7,052 nt of DNA from assembly GCA_002433465.1 (NCBI GenBank), contig DJIE01000271.1, forward strand, positions 1 to 7,052, read 5' to 3'. The stretch is from Salinisphaera sp. UBA6602. GTDB taxonomy: Bacteria; Pseudomonadota; Gammaproteobacteria; Nevskiales; Salinisphaeraceae. The position numbers and the translations under genes are program-made. Positions 1-6,053 of this stretch are shown here, in pieces. Numbering within the stretch: position 1 is the stretch's first letter; the number at the start of each line of letters is the position of its first letter. The notes under the pieces were generated by a model. The model ran no database searches. It worked only from the letters and a program-made list of their open reading frames with translations, and was not told the DNA's origin.

Positions 1-339
1 GCCGAGGAAGGTCGCCTCCAGGAAAAAGGCCGTCAGCACTTCATAGGAGAACAGCGGCCCCAGCACCGGCGCGGTGGCTTCGGCGAACACCGACCAGTTG
101 GTGCCGAACTGAAAGCTCATCACGATGCCGGAAACCACGCCCATGCCGAACGACACGGCAAAGATCTTCACCCAGAACTGGTAGAGCCGGCGAAACACGT
201 CGCGACCGGTGAACAGGTGCATGCCTTCGCACATCGCCAGCCAGCTCGCCAGGCCGATGGTGAAGGCCGGGAACAGGATATGAAACGACACCACGAACGC
301 GAACTGTATTCGCGACAGGATTTCCGGATCGAGAGCCAT
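1..339 (-). CDS. cydA: Cytochrome bd-type quinol oxidase subunit I, N-terminal part (runs off left edge)
   Basis: Encodes the first 113 residues of the haem-bearing subunit of a cytochrome bd (or cyanide-insensitive CioA-type) quinol oxidase, an inner-membrane complex that oxidises quinol and reduces O2 to water. Seen in the sequence: the ATG is at 337-339, preceded by AGGTG six bases upstream. The N-terminus has RIQFAF followed by SFHILFPAF, with His20 matching the conserved axial haem-ligand histidine near residue 19 of E. coli CydA. Then come FWVKIFAVSFGMGVVSG and YEVLTAFFLEATFLG, where Glu100 and Glu108 correspond to the conserved E99/E107 pair. Hydrophobic stretches at about 13-35, 56-76 and 94-113 fit the first membrane helices. 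The remainder, and any cydB, lie beyond the window. The family is certain; CydA versus CioA subtype cannot be settled from this fragment. Control by the divergent DUF156 regulator is suggested by the operator in its promoter. Confidence 0.95.
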   Translation of the reverse strand, partial: MALDPEILSRIQFAFVVSFHILFPAFTIGLASWLAMCEGMHLFTGRDVFRRLYQFWVKIFAVSFGMGVVSGIVMSFQFGTNWSVFAEATAPVLGPLFSYEVLTAFFLEATFLG

Positions 340-367
340 GCTTTTCACCTAGGAAGCTGCTTATCGA

Positions 368-396
368 AGTATACCGGAGGGGGTATATAGCGTCAC
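368..396 (-). promoter_or_regulatory. Putative sigma-70 promoter of the cydA-type gene
   Basis: On the minus strand, GTGACG (391-396, 4/6 match to the -35 consensus) is followed by an exact 17-bp spacer and TATACT (368-373, 5/6 match to the -10). Transcription would start near 361 and give a leader of about 20 bases before the ATG at 339. The inverted repeat at 370-387 lies in the spacer and covers most of the -10, a standard position for a repressor. Called by eye from consensus matching; no start site is known. Confidence 0.5.
370..387. promoter_or_regulatory. CsoR/CstR-type (DUF156) operator, inverted repeat
   Basis: Perfect inverted repeat TATACC-N6-GGTATA, with a GC-only stretch plus one A in the centre (GGAGGG on the plus strand). 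Known operators of DUF156-family repressors share this design: short AT-rich ends around a G/C tract of about 6-10 bp. The site overlaps the proposed cydA promoter and lies about 150 bp upstream of the divergent DUF156 regulator gene. The natural reading is that this regulator binds here and represses the oxidase. Binding itself is inferred. Confidence 0.6.
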
Positions 397-480
397 TATT
401 CAATCGCGACTTAAATTACATGGCGGCTACGGAGAATAAGTCGGACCGCAGGAAGACGCTCGATTCAGATATGACGCACC

Positions 481-523
481 AAGGAGGCTGTCAATGTATA
501 ATTTAGTAAGGCTTATTTCCTAG
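481..523 (+). promoter_or_regulatory. Leader region of the DUF156 regulator: -10-like box and Shine-Dalgarno with 9-codon ORF
   Basis: Two readings compete here. First, TATAAT at 497-502 is a perfect -10 hexamer, although no good -35 is seen at normal spacing. Second, AAGGAGG at 481-487 is a near-ideal ribosome site placed six bases before an ATG (494-496). That ATG opens a nine-codon ORF (MYNLVRLIS) ending in TAG at 521-523. The mini-ORF is in frame with the regulator ATG at 536, which has no recognisable ribosome site of its own. It could be a leader peptide with coupled re-initiation, or an older start now interrupted by the TAG. Both readings cannot hold on one transcript. Confidence 0.3.
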
Positions 524-535
524 CTAGTAAACACA

Positions 536-838
536 ATGTCCGAAAATGCCGACATCCTTCCTTTCGACCAGGAATGGGAAGCCAGCAAGTCCGCACTCAT
601 TCGGCGTCTGAAACGCGTCGAGGGGCAAGTTCGCGGCTTGCAGGCTATGCTGGAACGTGATGCCGAATGCGAGGACGTAGCGGTTCAAATGACCGCTGCC
701 CGCAAAGCGCTCGACCGTACCTTCTATAACATGCTGTCCTGCGTAATCGAGCGAGAGCTGTCTTGCCAGAAGCTTGATGCGGCCGATGCGCGCGAGCGTC
801 TTAAGTACGCTACGGAGCTATTGTCACGCTACGGCTAG
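536..838 (+). CDS. CsoR/FrmR/CstR-family (DUF156) transcriptional repressor, atypical cysteine pattern
   Basis: A 100-residue all-helical DNA-binding repressor of the DUF156 family. These form tetramers and leave DNA when a metal, formaldehyde or persulfide reacts with conserved Cys/His residues. Seen: the family signature RRLKRVEGQVRGLQAM at about 23-38, Cys45 in the first ligand position (AEC-EDV), then VQMTAARKALDR. In CsoR the other ligands lie 25 (His) and 29 (Cys) residues after the first Cys, and in CstR the partner Cys is at +29. Here +25 is Val70 and +29 is Glu74, while cysteines stand at +24 (Cys69) and +32 (Cys77). It is therefore not a canonical copper, nickel or formaldehyde sensor, nor a standard CstR. 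It lies between a bd oxidase gene with a DUF156-type operator and YeeE/YedE-type genes, which suggests sulfur or thiol sensing (inference). Its stop overlaps the convergent gene's stop. Confidence 0.88.
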   Translation: MSENADILPFDQEWEASKSALIRRLKRVEGQVRGLQAMLERDAECEDVAVQMTAARKALDRTFYNMLSCVIERELSCQKLDAADARERLKYATELLSRYG

Positions 839-1254
839 GTACGAGTTGCCGAAAGAAACCGATCGGCTAGCCACCCGCCCAATAATATGGCGGGGAGAAA
901 GATAGCGGCTTCTCGAAAGTTGAATACCAAGGCTGCCAAGGCCGGTCCGGGGCAATAACCTGCTAGCCCCCAGCCAACTCCAAAGAGGGCGGCGCCCGAT
1001 AGTAATCGTCGATCGATAGTCAGCGAGCTGGGTCGGTGGAATGTAGACCCGAATAGCGGGCGTATCCGTTTTCCCAAGAAAGCATTCGTAAGGCTGAATA
1101 CGGCGAGAGCCATGGCCATGACCAGAGCAAGGCTCGGATCCCACCGGCCGACGGGATCCAGAAAAGCGAGCACTTTCTCCGGGTTCACCATTCCAGAAAT
1201 CGTCAGCCCGATACCAAAGACCAGGCCGGACGCTAGCGTGATCACGTACTGCAT
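835..1254 (-). CDS. DUF6691 / YeeE-YedE (PmpB-like) integral membrane protein
   Basis: A 139-residue membrane protein of the YeeE/YedE sulfur-transport superfamily, short DUF6691 type. Such half-size proteins are normally encoded next to a YeeE half and are thought to move thiosulfate or related sulfur species across the inner membrane. Seen: hydrophobic helices at about 3-22, 41-58, 84-110 and 116-134. The family motif FGIGLTISGMVNPEKVLAF lies near the N-terminus, and GWGLAGYCPGPALAAL carries the conserved cysteine Cys101. The ATG at 1252-1254 was preferred to upstream starts because homologues begin just before this motif and the longer frame (to 1356) overlaps the YeeE tail. The start is four bases after the YeeE stop (TGA-GCGG-ATG), so it was the second gene of an operon. 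Its promoter and partner are now cut off by the transposon, and expression may depend on read-through from tnpA, which points the same way. Confidence 0.9.
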   Translation of the reverse strand: MQYVITLASGLVFGIGLTISGMVNPEKVLAFLDPVGRWDPSLALVMAMALAVFSLTNAFLGKRIRPLFGSTFHRPSSLTIDRRLLSGAALFGVGWGLAGYCPGPALAALVFNFREAAIFLPAILLGGWLADRFLSATRT

Positions 1255-1258
1255 CCGC

Positions 1259-1432
1259 TCAGCCCGTAAAAAGATGTCGCGTGATAACCGCTGTAACCAC
1301 GCCGCAGATAAAGAAGACAAGGGTGGCAGCAATGGATCGCGTCGAACCGCGCCCAATTCCGCACACGCCGTGGCCGCTGGTGCAGCCTGACCCTAATCGT
1401 GTGCCCATGCCAACCAGCACTCCGCCCGCTAT
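1259..1432 (-). pseudogene. YeeE/YedE (PmpA-like) sulfur transporter, 3' remnant truncated by the transposon
   Basis: The minus strand holds an open stretch of 57 codons ending in TGA at 1259-1261. It is recognisable as the C-terminal part of a YeeE-type membrane protein: GGVLVGMGTRLGSG, then CTSGHGVCGIGRGSTRS with its two conserved cysteines, then TLVFFICGVVTAVITRH. Reading upstream, homology stops exactly where the transposon terminal repeat begins (1433), and the frame meets TGA at 1442-1444 inside the repeat. The start and roughly the first 80-90 residues of a usual ~140-residue YeeE half are missing. They are not found on the other side of the element within this window. The remaining codons look undamaged, which suggests recent loss. 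A short internal ATG exists (at about 1406-1408), but the product would lack the first helices. Confidence 0.85.
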
Positions 1433-1470
1433 GGGGCCAACTCACGAAACGGAAAAAATCGTACGCTAAG
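1433..1470. repeat. 38-bp terminal inverted repeat of the Tn3-family transposon (tnpA end)
   Basis: Begins with GGGG at 1433 and ends with the ACGCTAAG-type inner end at 1463-1470, with an A-rich middle around 1447-1459. Length, GGGG outer end and TAAG inner end are the Tn3-family pattern. The tnpA stop (1466-1468) lies inside it, as is common in this family. Outside it the yeeE sequence is abruptly cut. The five bases next to it (GCTAT, 1428-1432) would be one copy of the 5-bp target duplication; no second copy beside a second repeat is seen. Confidence 0.85.
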
Positions 1471-4435
1471 CCTCGCGAGGCGTGCGTAGCGGCCGAAAAC
1501 GGCCGCGCTCGACCCGCTTATTCTGCTGCCAGACATAATCGCCGGTGAGATTGATGTGCTCCCAGCCCAGTGGCGAGAGATGAGGCAACAGTTCTACATC
1601 GACGGGTTGTCCGGAATCCGCTAGCGCTTGGACTGCCCGCTCCATGTAGACCGTGTTCCACAGGATGATGGCGTTGACCACGAGATTTAGCCCGCTGGCG
1701 CGGTAGCGCTGATTCTCGTAACTGCGGTCGCGGACCTCGCCCAGCCGGTTCAAGAAGACGGCACGCGCCAGCGCGTTCTTGGCCTCGCCCTTGTTCAGGC
1801 CCACTTGTACGCGCCGGCGCAGGTCGATGTTTTGCATCCAGTCGAGCGCGAACAGGGTGCGTTCGATGCGGCCCAGCTCACGCAACGCGATTGCCAACCC
1901 GTTCTGGCGCGGGTAACTGCCGAGTTTGCGCAGCATCAGCGAAGCCGTCACCGTGCCCTGCTTGATCGAGGTTGCCAGGCGCAGAACCTCGTCCCAGTGC
2001 GCTCGAATATGCCGGACGTTGATACGCCCGCCGATCATGCCCCCGAGTGTCGGATATTGGCTTGCGGCACCTGGAATATACAGGCGCCGGTCGGCCAGAT
2101 CGCGAATACGCGGTGCGAAGCGATACCCCAGTAGCTGCATCAACGCGAATACATGATCGGTAAAACCGGCTGTATCGGTGTAGTGCTCGGCGATCCGTAG
2201 ATCCGATTCGTGATACAGCAGTCCGTCCAAGACATGGGTCGCATCGCGAACCGTGGCATTGATGACCTTGGTGTGGAACGGCGCATATTGATCGGAGATA
2301 TGCGTGTAGAACTGCACGCCCGGTTCCTGGCCGTACTTCAGGTTCACGTGGCCGGCAAACTGGCCCCGGCCCCCGGCCTTGAAGTTCTGGCCGTCCGACG
2401 ACGACGTGGTGCCGTCGCCCCAGTACGCCGCGAACGGCTGGCGAAACTGGGCATTGGTTAATTCAGATAATGCCGCTGCATAGGTCTCGTCGCGGATATG
2501 CCAGGCTTGCAGCCACGTTAGCTTGGCGTAGGTGGCATCGGGACAGGATTCGGCCATCTTTGCCAGCCCGAGGTTGATCGCGTCCGCCAGGATCGTGGTC
2601 AACAACAACTGCCGGTCACCGGTGGCGGCGCCACTTTTGAGATGGGTAAAGTGCTGCGTAAAGCCGGTCCAGTCATCGACTTCCAGCAATAGTTCGGTGA
2701 TCTTGAGATGAGGCAGCCGACTGTAGGCCTGCTGCATCAGCGCTTCCGCGCCGTCGGGCACGGCCTTATCCAGCGGTGTGATCTTGAGACGGCCCGCGGG
2801 CGTGAAGCCGGCATCCGGTAACGTATCGGCCGCGGCCAATCGCTCGACGGTGGCCAACTCGTGTGCCAAAGCACTCAATCGGGATTCGAGATAACCTTCG
2901 CAATCGGTTTCGATCGCCAATCCCAGCGCTTGCTGCTCGCGCTGATCGACGAAGCGCGCTGGCGGCAGCAAGTAATCCTCGAAGTCCTTGAACTGGCGCG
3001 AATTCTGCACCCAGATGTCGCCCGAACGCAGCGCGTTCTTGAGTTCCGATAACACGCACAACTCATAGAAACGTCGGTCAATCCCGCCGGCTGTATAGAC
3101 CAAAGTCGCCCAGCGCTTACGAATGAAGCGGGTCGGCGCATCGTCGGGTACTTTCCGGGCTTGGTGCCGGTTCATGTCTTTCAACAGCTCGATACCTGCG
3201 AGCAGTTCGCGTGCCGCCGGTGCGGCCTTCAGTTTCAACGATTCCAGAAGCGTCGGTGTATAGCGCCGAAGGGCATTGAAGCCGCTACCGATCAAGGCGA
3301 GGTAATCGAAGTCTTCGGATTGCGCCAGCTTCTCCGCTTCAGCGATGCTTTCGCTGAATACGTCCCACGGCACGATCGCTTCGATTGCAGCAAACGGATC
3401 GCCGCCGTTTTGCTTGGCCTCAAGCAGTGCGCGGCCGACGCGGGAGTACAGGCGAACCTTGCTATTGATTTCCTTTCCGGATTGCTGGAACCGCTCGGCA
3501 TGGGTGCGTTTGGCCTTATTGAACAGCGAGCCCATGAAGCGATCGTGCAGATCGATAATTTCGTCGATCAGCGTGGCACGCGTATCGAGGAGAACCGCGG
3601 CCAGCGTCGCATGACGACGCGTCGATTCCAGGTCGCGCAAGTGCTGGGCCGTCATTTGGCCACCCTCGCGAGCCAATTTCAGCAGGCGGTTCTGGTGAAC
3701 GACGTGTTCCAAACCGGTCGGCAAGTCCAAATCATGAACGGTTTGCAACCGTTCGAGGTGCGCCCGAATATGCTTTGGCCGCGGCGGGCCCGGCGACTGG
3801 CGTAGCCAGGCGAGCGTGCTATGCGCGGTCTCGGCGCGAATCGCCAAAAGCCGCGCAAAGGCATGCCGGTGATTAGCGGTTAACGGCGCGGTCAACGCCT
3901 CATAGACAAGGCGCGTGCCGCGTGTGAGCGCTTCGCTACATACGCGCTCGATGACCGCCAACGGCGGCAGGATGATGCGCTCTTGCCGCAGCTTCTCGAC
4001 CAACGCCTCGGCCAGCACGATGCCCCGGTCCGTTTGCTGGGCCAGCTCGGCAATCGGTTTCATGAGCCGCCGATAATCCGCGCCGCTGAACGGGGACAGG
4101 TTTAACCAAGCCTGCAATTCGACCAAGTGCTCACGCCGGGTTTCGGGCCGCTGGGCATACTGCGGCCAGATGTCCGGATCAATATTCAGCTGTTGACCGA
4201 TCAGGGCTAGCAAGGCGGCCGGCGGCCGCGCATCGGTCGGCAGCGTAACGCCGGGATAGCGTAGATAGCACAACTGCACCGCGAAACCGAGCCGGTTATG
4301 CGCACCGCGCCGTTGGGAAATGACCGCCAGCTCGGGTTCCGAGAAGGTGTAGTGTCGAATCAGTTCGTCGTCTGTCGCCGGGAAGGTCAGCAGGCTATCC
4401 CGGTCGGCGGCACTCAGTAGACGGCGACGGGGCAT
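1466..4435 (-). CDS. tnpA: Tn3-family transposase TnpA
   Basis: A 989-residue DDE transposase, the usual size for the family, which cuts at the 38-bp ends and joins them to a target, giving a cointegrate and a 5-bp duplication. Seen: an N-terminal DNA-binding region (DUF4158-like, about 1-170, with [20 protein letters not shown]). The C-terminal Tn3 catalytic domain (about 570-970) has Asp681 in [11 protein letters not shown], Asp754 in [10 protein letters not shown] and Glu884 in NKGEAKNAL. These match the known Tn3 catalytic triad in context and spacing (130 residues between second Asp and Glu). [18 protein letters not shown] follows at about 911-928. The frame is intact. The ATG (4433-4435) is three bases after the tnpR stop, so translation is likely coupled to tnpR. 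The stop overlaps the terminal repeat. It looks functional. Confidence 0.97.
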   Translation of the reverse strand: MPRRRLLSAADRDSLLTFPATDDELIRHYTFSEPELAVISQRRGAHNRLGFAVQLCYLRYPGVTLPTDARPPAALLALIGQQLNIDPDIWPQYAQRPETRREHLVELQAWLNLSPFSGADYRRLMKPIAELAQQTDRGIVLAEALVEKLRQERIILPPLAVIERVCSEALTRGTRLVYEALTAPLTANHRHAFARLLAIRAETAHSTLAWLRQSPGPPRPKHIRAHLERLQTVHDLDLPTGLEHVVHQNRLLKLAREGGQMTAQHLRDLESTRRHATLAAVLLDTRATLIDEIIDLHDRFMGSLFNKAKRTHAERFQQSGKEINSKVRLYSRVGRALLEAKQNGGDPFAAIEAIVPWDVFSESIAEAEKLAQSEDFDYLALIGSGFNALRRYTPTLLESLKLKAAPAARELLAGIELLKDMNRHQARKVPDDAPTRFIRKRWATLVYTAGGIDRRFYELCVLSELKNALRSGDIWVQNSRQFKDFEDYLLPPARFVDQREQQALGLAIETDCEGYLESRLSALAHELATVERLAAADTLPDAGFTPAGRLKITPLDKAVPDGAEALMQQAYSRLPHLKITELLLEVDDWTGFTQHFTHLKSGAATGDRQLLLTTILADAINLGLAKMAESCPDATYAKLTWLQAWHIRDETYAAALSELTNAQFRQPFAAYWGDGTTSSSDGQNFKAGGRGQFAGHVNLKYGQEPGVQFYTHISDQYAPFHTKVINATVRDATHVLDGLLYHESDLRIAEHYTDTAGFTDHVFALMQLLGYRFAPRIRDLADRRLYIPGAASQYPTLGGMIGGRINVRHIRAHWDEVLRLATSIKQGTVTASLMLRKLGSYPRQNGLAIALRELGRIERTLFALDWMQNIDLRRRVQVGLNKGEAKNALARAVFLNRLGEVRDRSYENQRYRASGLNLVVNAIILWNTVYMERAVQALADSGQPVDVELLPHLSPLGWEHINLTGDYVWQQNKRVERGRFRPLRTPREA

Positions 4436-4438
4436 GGT

Positions 4439-4999
4439 TCAGGCATCCGCTCGGAGGTATTGGTACAGCGTCTCGCGGCTAATACCCAGATCGCGGGCCA
4501 GCTTCGCTTTCTGCTCGCCGTCGGCCACGCGCTGTCGAAGCTCGGCGATCTGGTCGGACGACAAGGCTTTCTTACGCCCCTTGTACTTGCCTCGTCGCTT
4601 GGCCAGCGCGATGCCTTCGAGCTGACGTTCGCGGATCAGCGCGCGTTCGAATTCAGCGAACGCGCCCATCACCGATAGCATGAGATTGGCCATCGGCGAC
4701 GCCTCGGCAGTGAAGGTCAGATTCTCCTTCACGAATTCGATGCCGACACCGCGCTCAGTCAACGCGTAAACCAACCGGCGTAGGTCGTCGAGGTTGCGCG
4801 CCAGCCGATCCATGCTGTGGACCACAACGGTATCGCCTTCGCGGACGAACGCGATCAGCCGTTCCAACTCGGGTCGGTGCGTGTCTTTGCCGGACGCCTT
4901 GTCGGTGAACACGCGATCGACTGTGACCTGCTCAAGCTGGCGCTCGACGTTCTGACCCACACTACTGACGCGGACATAACCGATGCGTTGGCCGTTCAA
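4439..4999 (-). CDS. tnpR: Serine resolvase TnpR of the Tn3-family element
   Basis: A small serine recombinase that resolves transposition cointegrates at res and represses its own promoter there. Seen: RIGYVRVSS at the N-terminus with the nucleophile Ser12, then FTDKASGKDTHRPELERL, VVHSMDRLARNLDDLRRL (conserved active-site arginines), NLMLSVMGAFAEFERALIRERQ (long E helix) and a C-terminal helix-turn-helix LARDLGISRETLYQYLR. I chose the TTG at 4997-4999, which gives 186 residues, the usual Tn21-type length, with GGGGA about six bases upstream. The ATG at 5057-5059 gives 20 extra, unconserved residues, lies inside the proposed -35 box of the tnpR promoter and so would not be transcribed. The stop TGA and the tnpA ATG are three bases apart. 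The resolvase is of the Tn21/Tn5393-like group by sequence resemblance. Confidence 0.95.
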   Translation of the reverse strand: MNGQRIGYVRVSSVGQNVERQLEQVTVDRVFTDKASGKDTHRPELERLIAFVREGDTVVVHSMDRLARNLDDLRRLVYALTERGVGIEFVKENLTFTAEASPMANLMLSVMGAFAEFERALIRERQLEGIALAKRRGKYKGRKKALSSDQIAELRQRVADGEQKAKLARDLGISRETLYQYLRADA

Positions 5000-5019
5000 A
5001 TCGCTTCCCCGAGCCAATG

Positions 5020-5140
5020 TGTCAGATTGGACTCTATGACCCTGGACGACAAACGTCAATCATTGCTCAATGCGACTCTATCCTGACGCATTTGAGATCA
5101 GCCGCCTGACGTCCGGATAGGGTGTACTTTACCTTGACGC
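5020..5140. other. res recombination site (subsites I, II, III) of the Tn3-family element
   Basis: Upstream of tnpR are three blocks bounded by inverted TGAC/GTCA-type half-sites. Read on the minus strand they are: subsite I about 5106-5140 (GCGTCA ... GACGTCAG), subsite II about 5054-5090 (TGCGTCAGGATAG ... TTGACG) and subsite III about 5020-5040 (GTCATAGAG ... TCTGACA). Order, orientation and spacing follow the Tn21-type res, in which the crossover occurs in subsite I. The tnpR promoter falls between II and III. Subsite limits are by eye. Confidence 0.75.
5031..5059 (-). promoter_or_regulatory. tnpR: tnpR promoter inside res
   Basis: On the minus strand, TTGACG (5054-5059, 5/6) is followed by a 17-bp spacer and TAGAGT (5031-5036, 4/6). 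Transcription would begin near 5024, about 25 bases before the TTG at 4999. The -35 lies in subsite II and the -10 in subsite III, so resolvase bound to res would block it, the known autoregulation in this family. Its position also argues against the ATG start at 5059. Confidence 0.6.
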
Positions 5141-5218
5141 ACCAGCACAAGGTATGGCGTTCCCATTAGCCGAGAGAGGCGTAGCATTAGGTGCGGATTT
5201 AGCTCGGCCAAGTTTAAA

Positions 5219-5247
5219 CCCGGGCACAACACTTGAGTGTGCCCGGG
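5219..5247 (-). terminator. Hairpin terminator after the peroxiredoxin gene
   Basis: Perfect 10-bp stem (CCCGGGCACA at 5219-5228 with TGTGCCCGGG at 5238-5247) and a 9-base loop, about 28 bases past the peroxiredoxin stop. Read on the minus strand it is followed by TTTAAACTT, a weak T-tract, so it is a plausible intrinsic terminator. It separates the peroxiredoxin gene from res and tnpR. Apart from res, this hairpin is the only structure I see between 5060 and 5274. Confidence 0.65.
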
Positions 5248-5274
5248 CGATCGCTTAGTCGCGCATTCCGCACA

Positions 5275-5910
5275 TTATTCGTTGGGCTGCTTGGTCATGC
5301 GCAGGTAGGGCTTGAGCTCGTTCCAGCCGGCCGGGAACAGCTTTTCGGCCTCTTCGTTGGACAGCGCAGGCGACACGATCACGTCGTCGCCGTCCTGCCA
5401 GTTGGCCGGGGTGGTGACCTTGTGATTGTCGGTGAGCTGCAATGAATCGACCACCCGCAGGATCTCGTCGAAGTTGCGCCCGGCGCTCTTCGGATAGGTC
5501 AGCGTCATCCGGATCTTCTTGTTGGAATCGATGATGAACACACTGCGCACCGTCGACGTATCGCCGGCGTTCGGGTGGATCATGTCGTAGAGTTCCGCGA
5601 CCTTGCGGTCGGAATCGCCGATGATCGGGAAGTTCACGGACTGGCCTTGGGTTTCCTCGATATCGGCCGACCAGCGCTTGTGATCATCCACCGAATCCAC
5701 CGATACCACGATGGCTTTAGTGTCGCGCTTGGCGAACTGTTCCTTGAGGCCGCCGACCGCGCCCAGCTCGGTGGTGCAGACCGGCGTGAAATCGGCCGGA
5801 TGCGACATCAACATGCCCCAGCCGTCGCCGAGCCACTCGTGGAAATCGATGCGGCCTTCGGTGGTATCGGCCGTAAAGTTCGGTGCGGTATCGCCTAATC
5901 GTAGGCTCAT
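5275..5910 (-). CDS. 1-Cys peroxiredoxin (Prx6 type)
   Basis: A complete 211-residue thiol peroxidase that reduces hydrogen peroxide, organic peroxides or peroxynitrite in the cytoplasm (no signal peptide). Seen: the active-site motif SHPADFTPVCTTELG with peroxidatic Cys45, the supporting Thr42 and Pro38, and the conserved Arg122 (TVRSVF). There is no other cysteine in the protein, so no resolving Cys; an external thiol must reduce it. Length and the C-terminal extension (about 165-211, TPANWQDGDDVIVSPALS ... LKPYLR) are those of the Prx6/1-Cys group rather than AhpC. AGGAG lies seven bases before the ATG at 5908-5910. It follows the multicopper oxidase gene on the same strand with a 143-bp gap holding two stem-loops, so it may have its own leader or promoter. 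Copper plus peroxide defence is a sensible pairing (inference). Confidence 0.95.
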   Translation of the reverse strand: MSLRLGDTAPNFTADTTEGRIDFHEWLGDGWGMLMSHPADFTPVCTTELGAVGGLKEQFAKRDTKAIVVSVDSVDDHKRWSADIEETQGQSVNFPIIGDSDRKVAELYDMIHPNAGDTSTVRSVFIIDSNKKIRMTLTYPKSAGRNFDEILRVVDSLQLTDNHKVTTPANWQDGDDVIVSPALSNEEAEKLFPAGWNELKPYLRMTKQPNE

Positions 5911-5940
5911 ATCTATACTCCTGTTCGATGAAGAAGATGT

Positions 5941-5997
5941 CGGCGACCTTCAATGGACGCGGTCGCCGGGGCGGTCGGACCTAGCACGTACCGACCG
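5941..5997. repeat. Two tandem stem-loops between the multicopper oxidase and peroxiredoxin genes
   Basis: Stem-loop 1: CGGCGACC (5941-5948) pairs with GGTCGCCG (5961-5968), perfect 8 bp with a 12-base loop. Stem-loop 2: CGGTCGG (5972-5978) pairs with CCGACCG (5991-5997), perfect 7 bp, also with a 12-base loop. They are 3 bases apart and lie 30 to 87 bases upstream of the peroxiredoxin ATG. There is no T-tract on the minus strand, so a simple intrinsic terminator is not well supported. They may be a leader structure, a transcript-stabilising element or protein-binding sites. Confidence 0.45.
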
Positions 5998-6053
5998 ATC
6001 GCTACGGTATCGCCTGCTTGGTGTCGTAGTGAATGCCGCGGGTGTAGCCGCGC

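Larger units (their letters stand above)
1433..5140 (-). mobile_element. Tn3-family (Tn21-like) transposon, visible part: IR, tnpA, tnpR, res
   Basis: From the left end the order is terminal repeat, tnpA, tnpR, res, with tnpR and tnpA transcribed in the same direction away from res. That is the Tn21-type layout, in which cargo lies on the far side of res. Only the left terminal repeat can be seen. No sequence matching its reverse complement is found to the right of res. The right boundary given here is simply the end of res, not a proven element end, and the element may extend past the window through the peroxiredoxin and multicopper oxidase genes. Replicative transposition with resolution at res is the known mechanism of the family. 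Confidence 0.85.

Noticed and set aside
41..403. A 120-codon minus-strand frame overlapping the oxidase gene
   Set aside because: The overlapping frame encodes unmistakable cytochrome bd subunit I sequence with its own ribosome site; this one is Arg/His-rich shadow sequence.
536..838. Plain copper-sensor (CsoR) annotation of the regulator
   Set aside because: The His and second Cys ligands of CsoR are replaced by Val70 and Glu74, so copper sensing cannot be assumed.
835..1356. Longer version of the DUF6691 protein starting at 1356
   Set aside because: The added N-terminus overlaps the genuine YeeE reading frame and is not hydrophobic or family-like; the ATG at 1252-1254 fits the family start.
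1259..1432. Possible frameshift inside the YeeE remnant
   Set aside because: Careful reverse-complementing of 1301-1330 shows a single continuous frame through TLVFFICGVVTAVITRH to the TGA; the apparent shift was a reading error.
3161..3805. A 214-codon plus-strand open frame opposite tnpA, and many shorter ones across 1466-4435
   Set aside because: They are antisense to an intact transposase, show no recognisable motifs, and are expected from GC-rich codon bias in the real gene.
5186..5223. Candidate second terminal repeat (ATTAG ... GGATTT ... on the plus strand)
   Set aside because: Only short, gapped matches to the reverse complement of 1433-1470, no terminal CCCC in register and no GCTAT duplication beside it.
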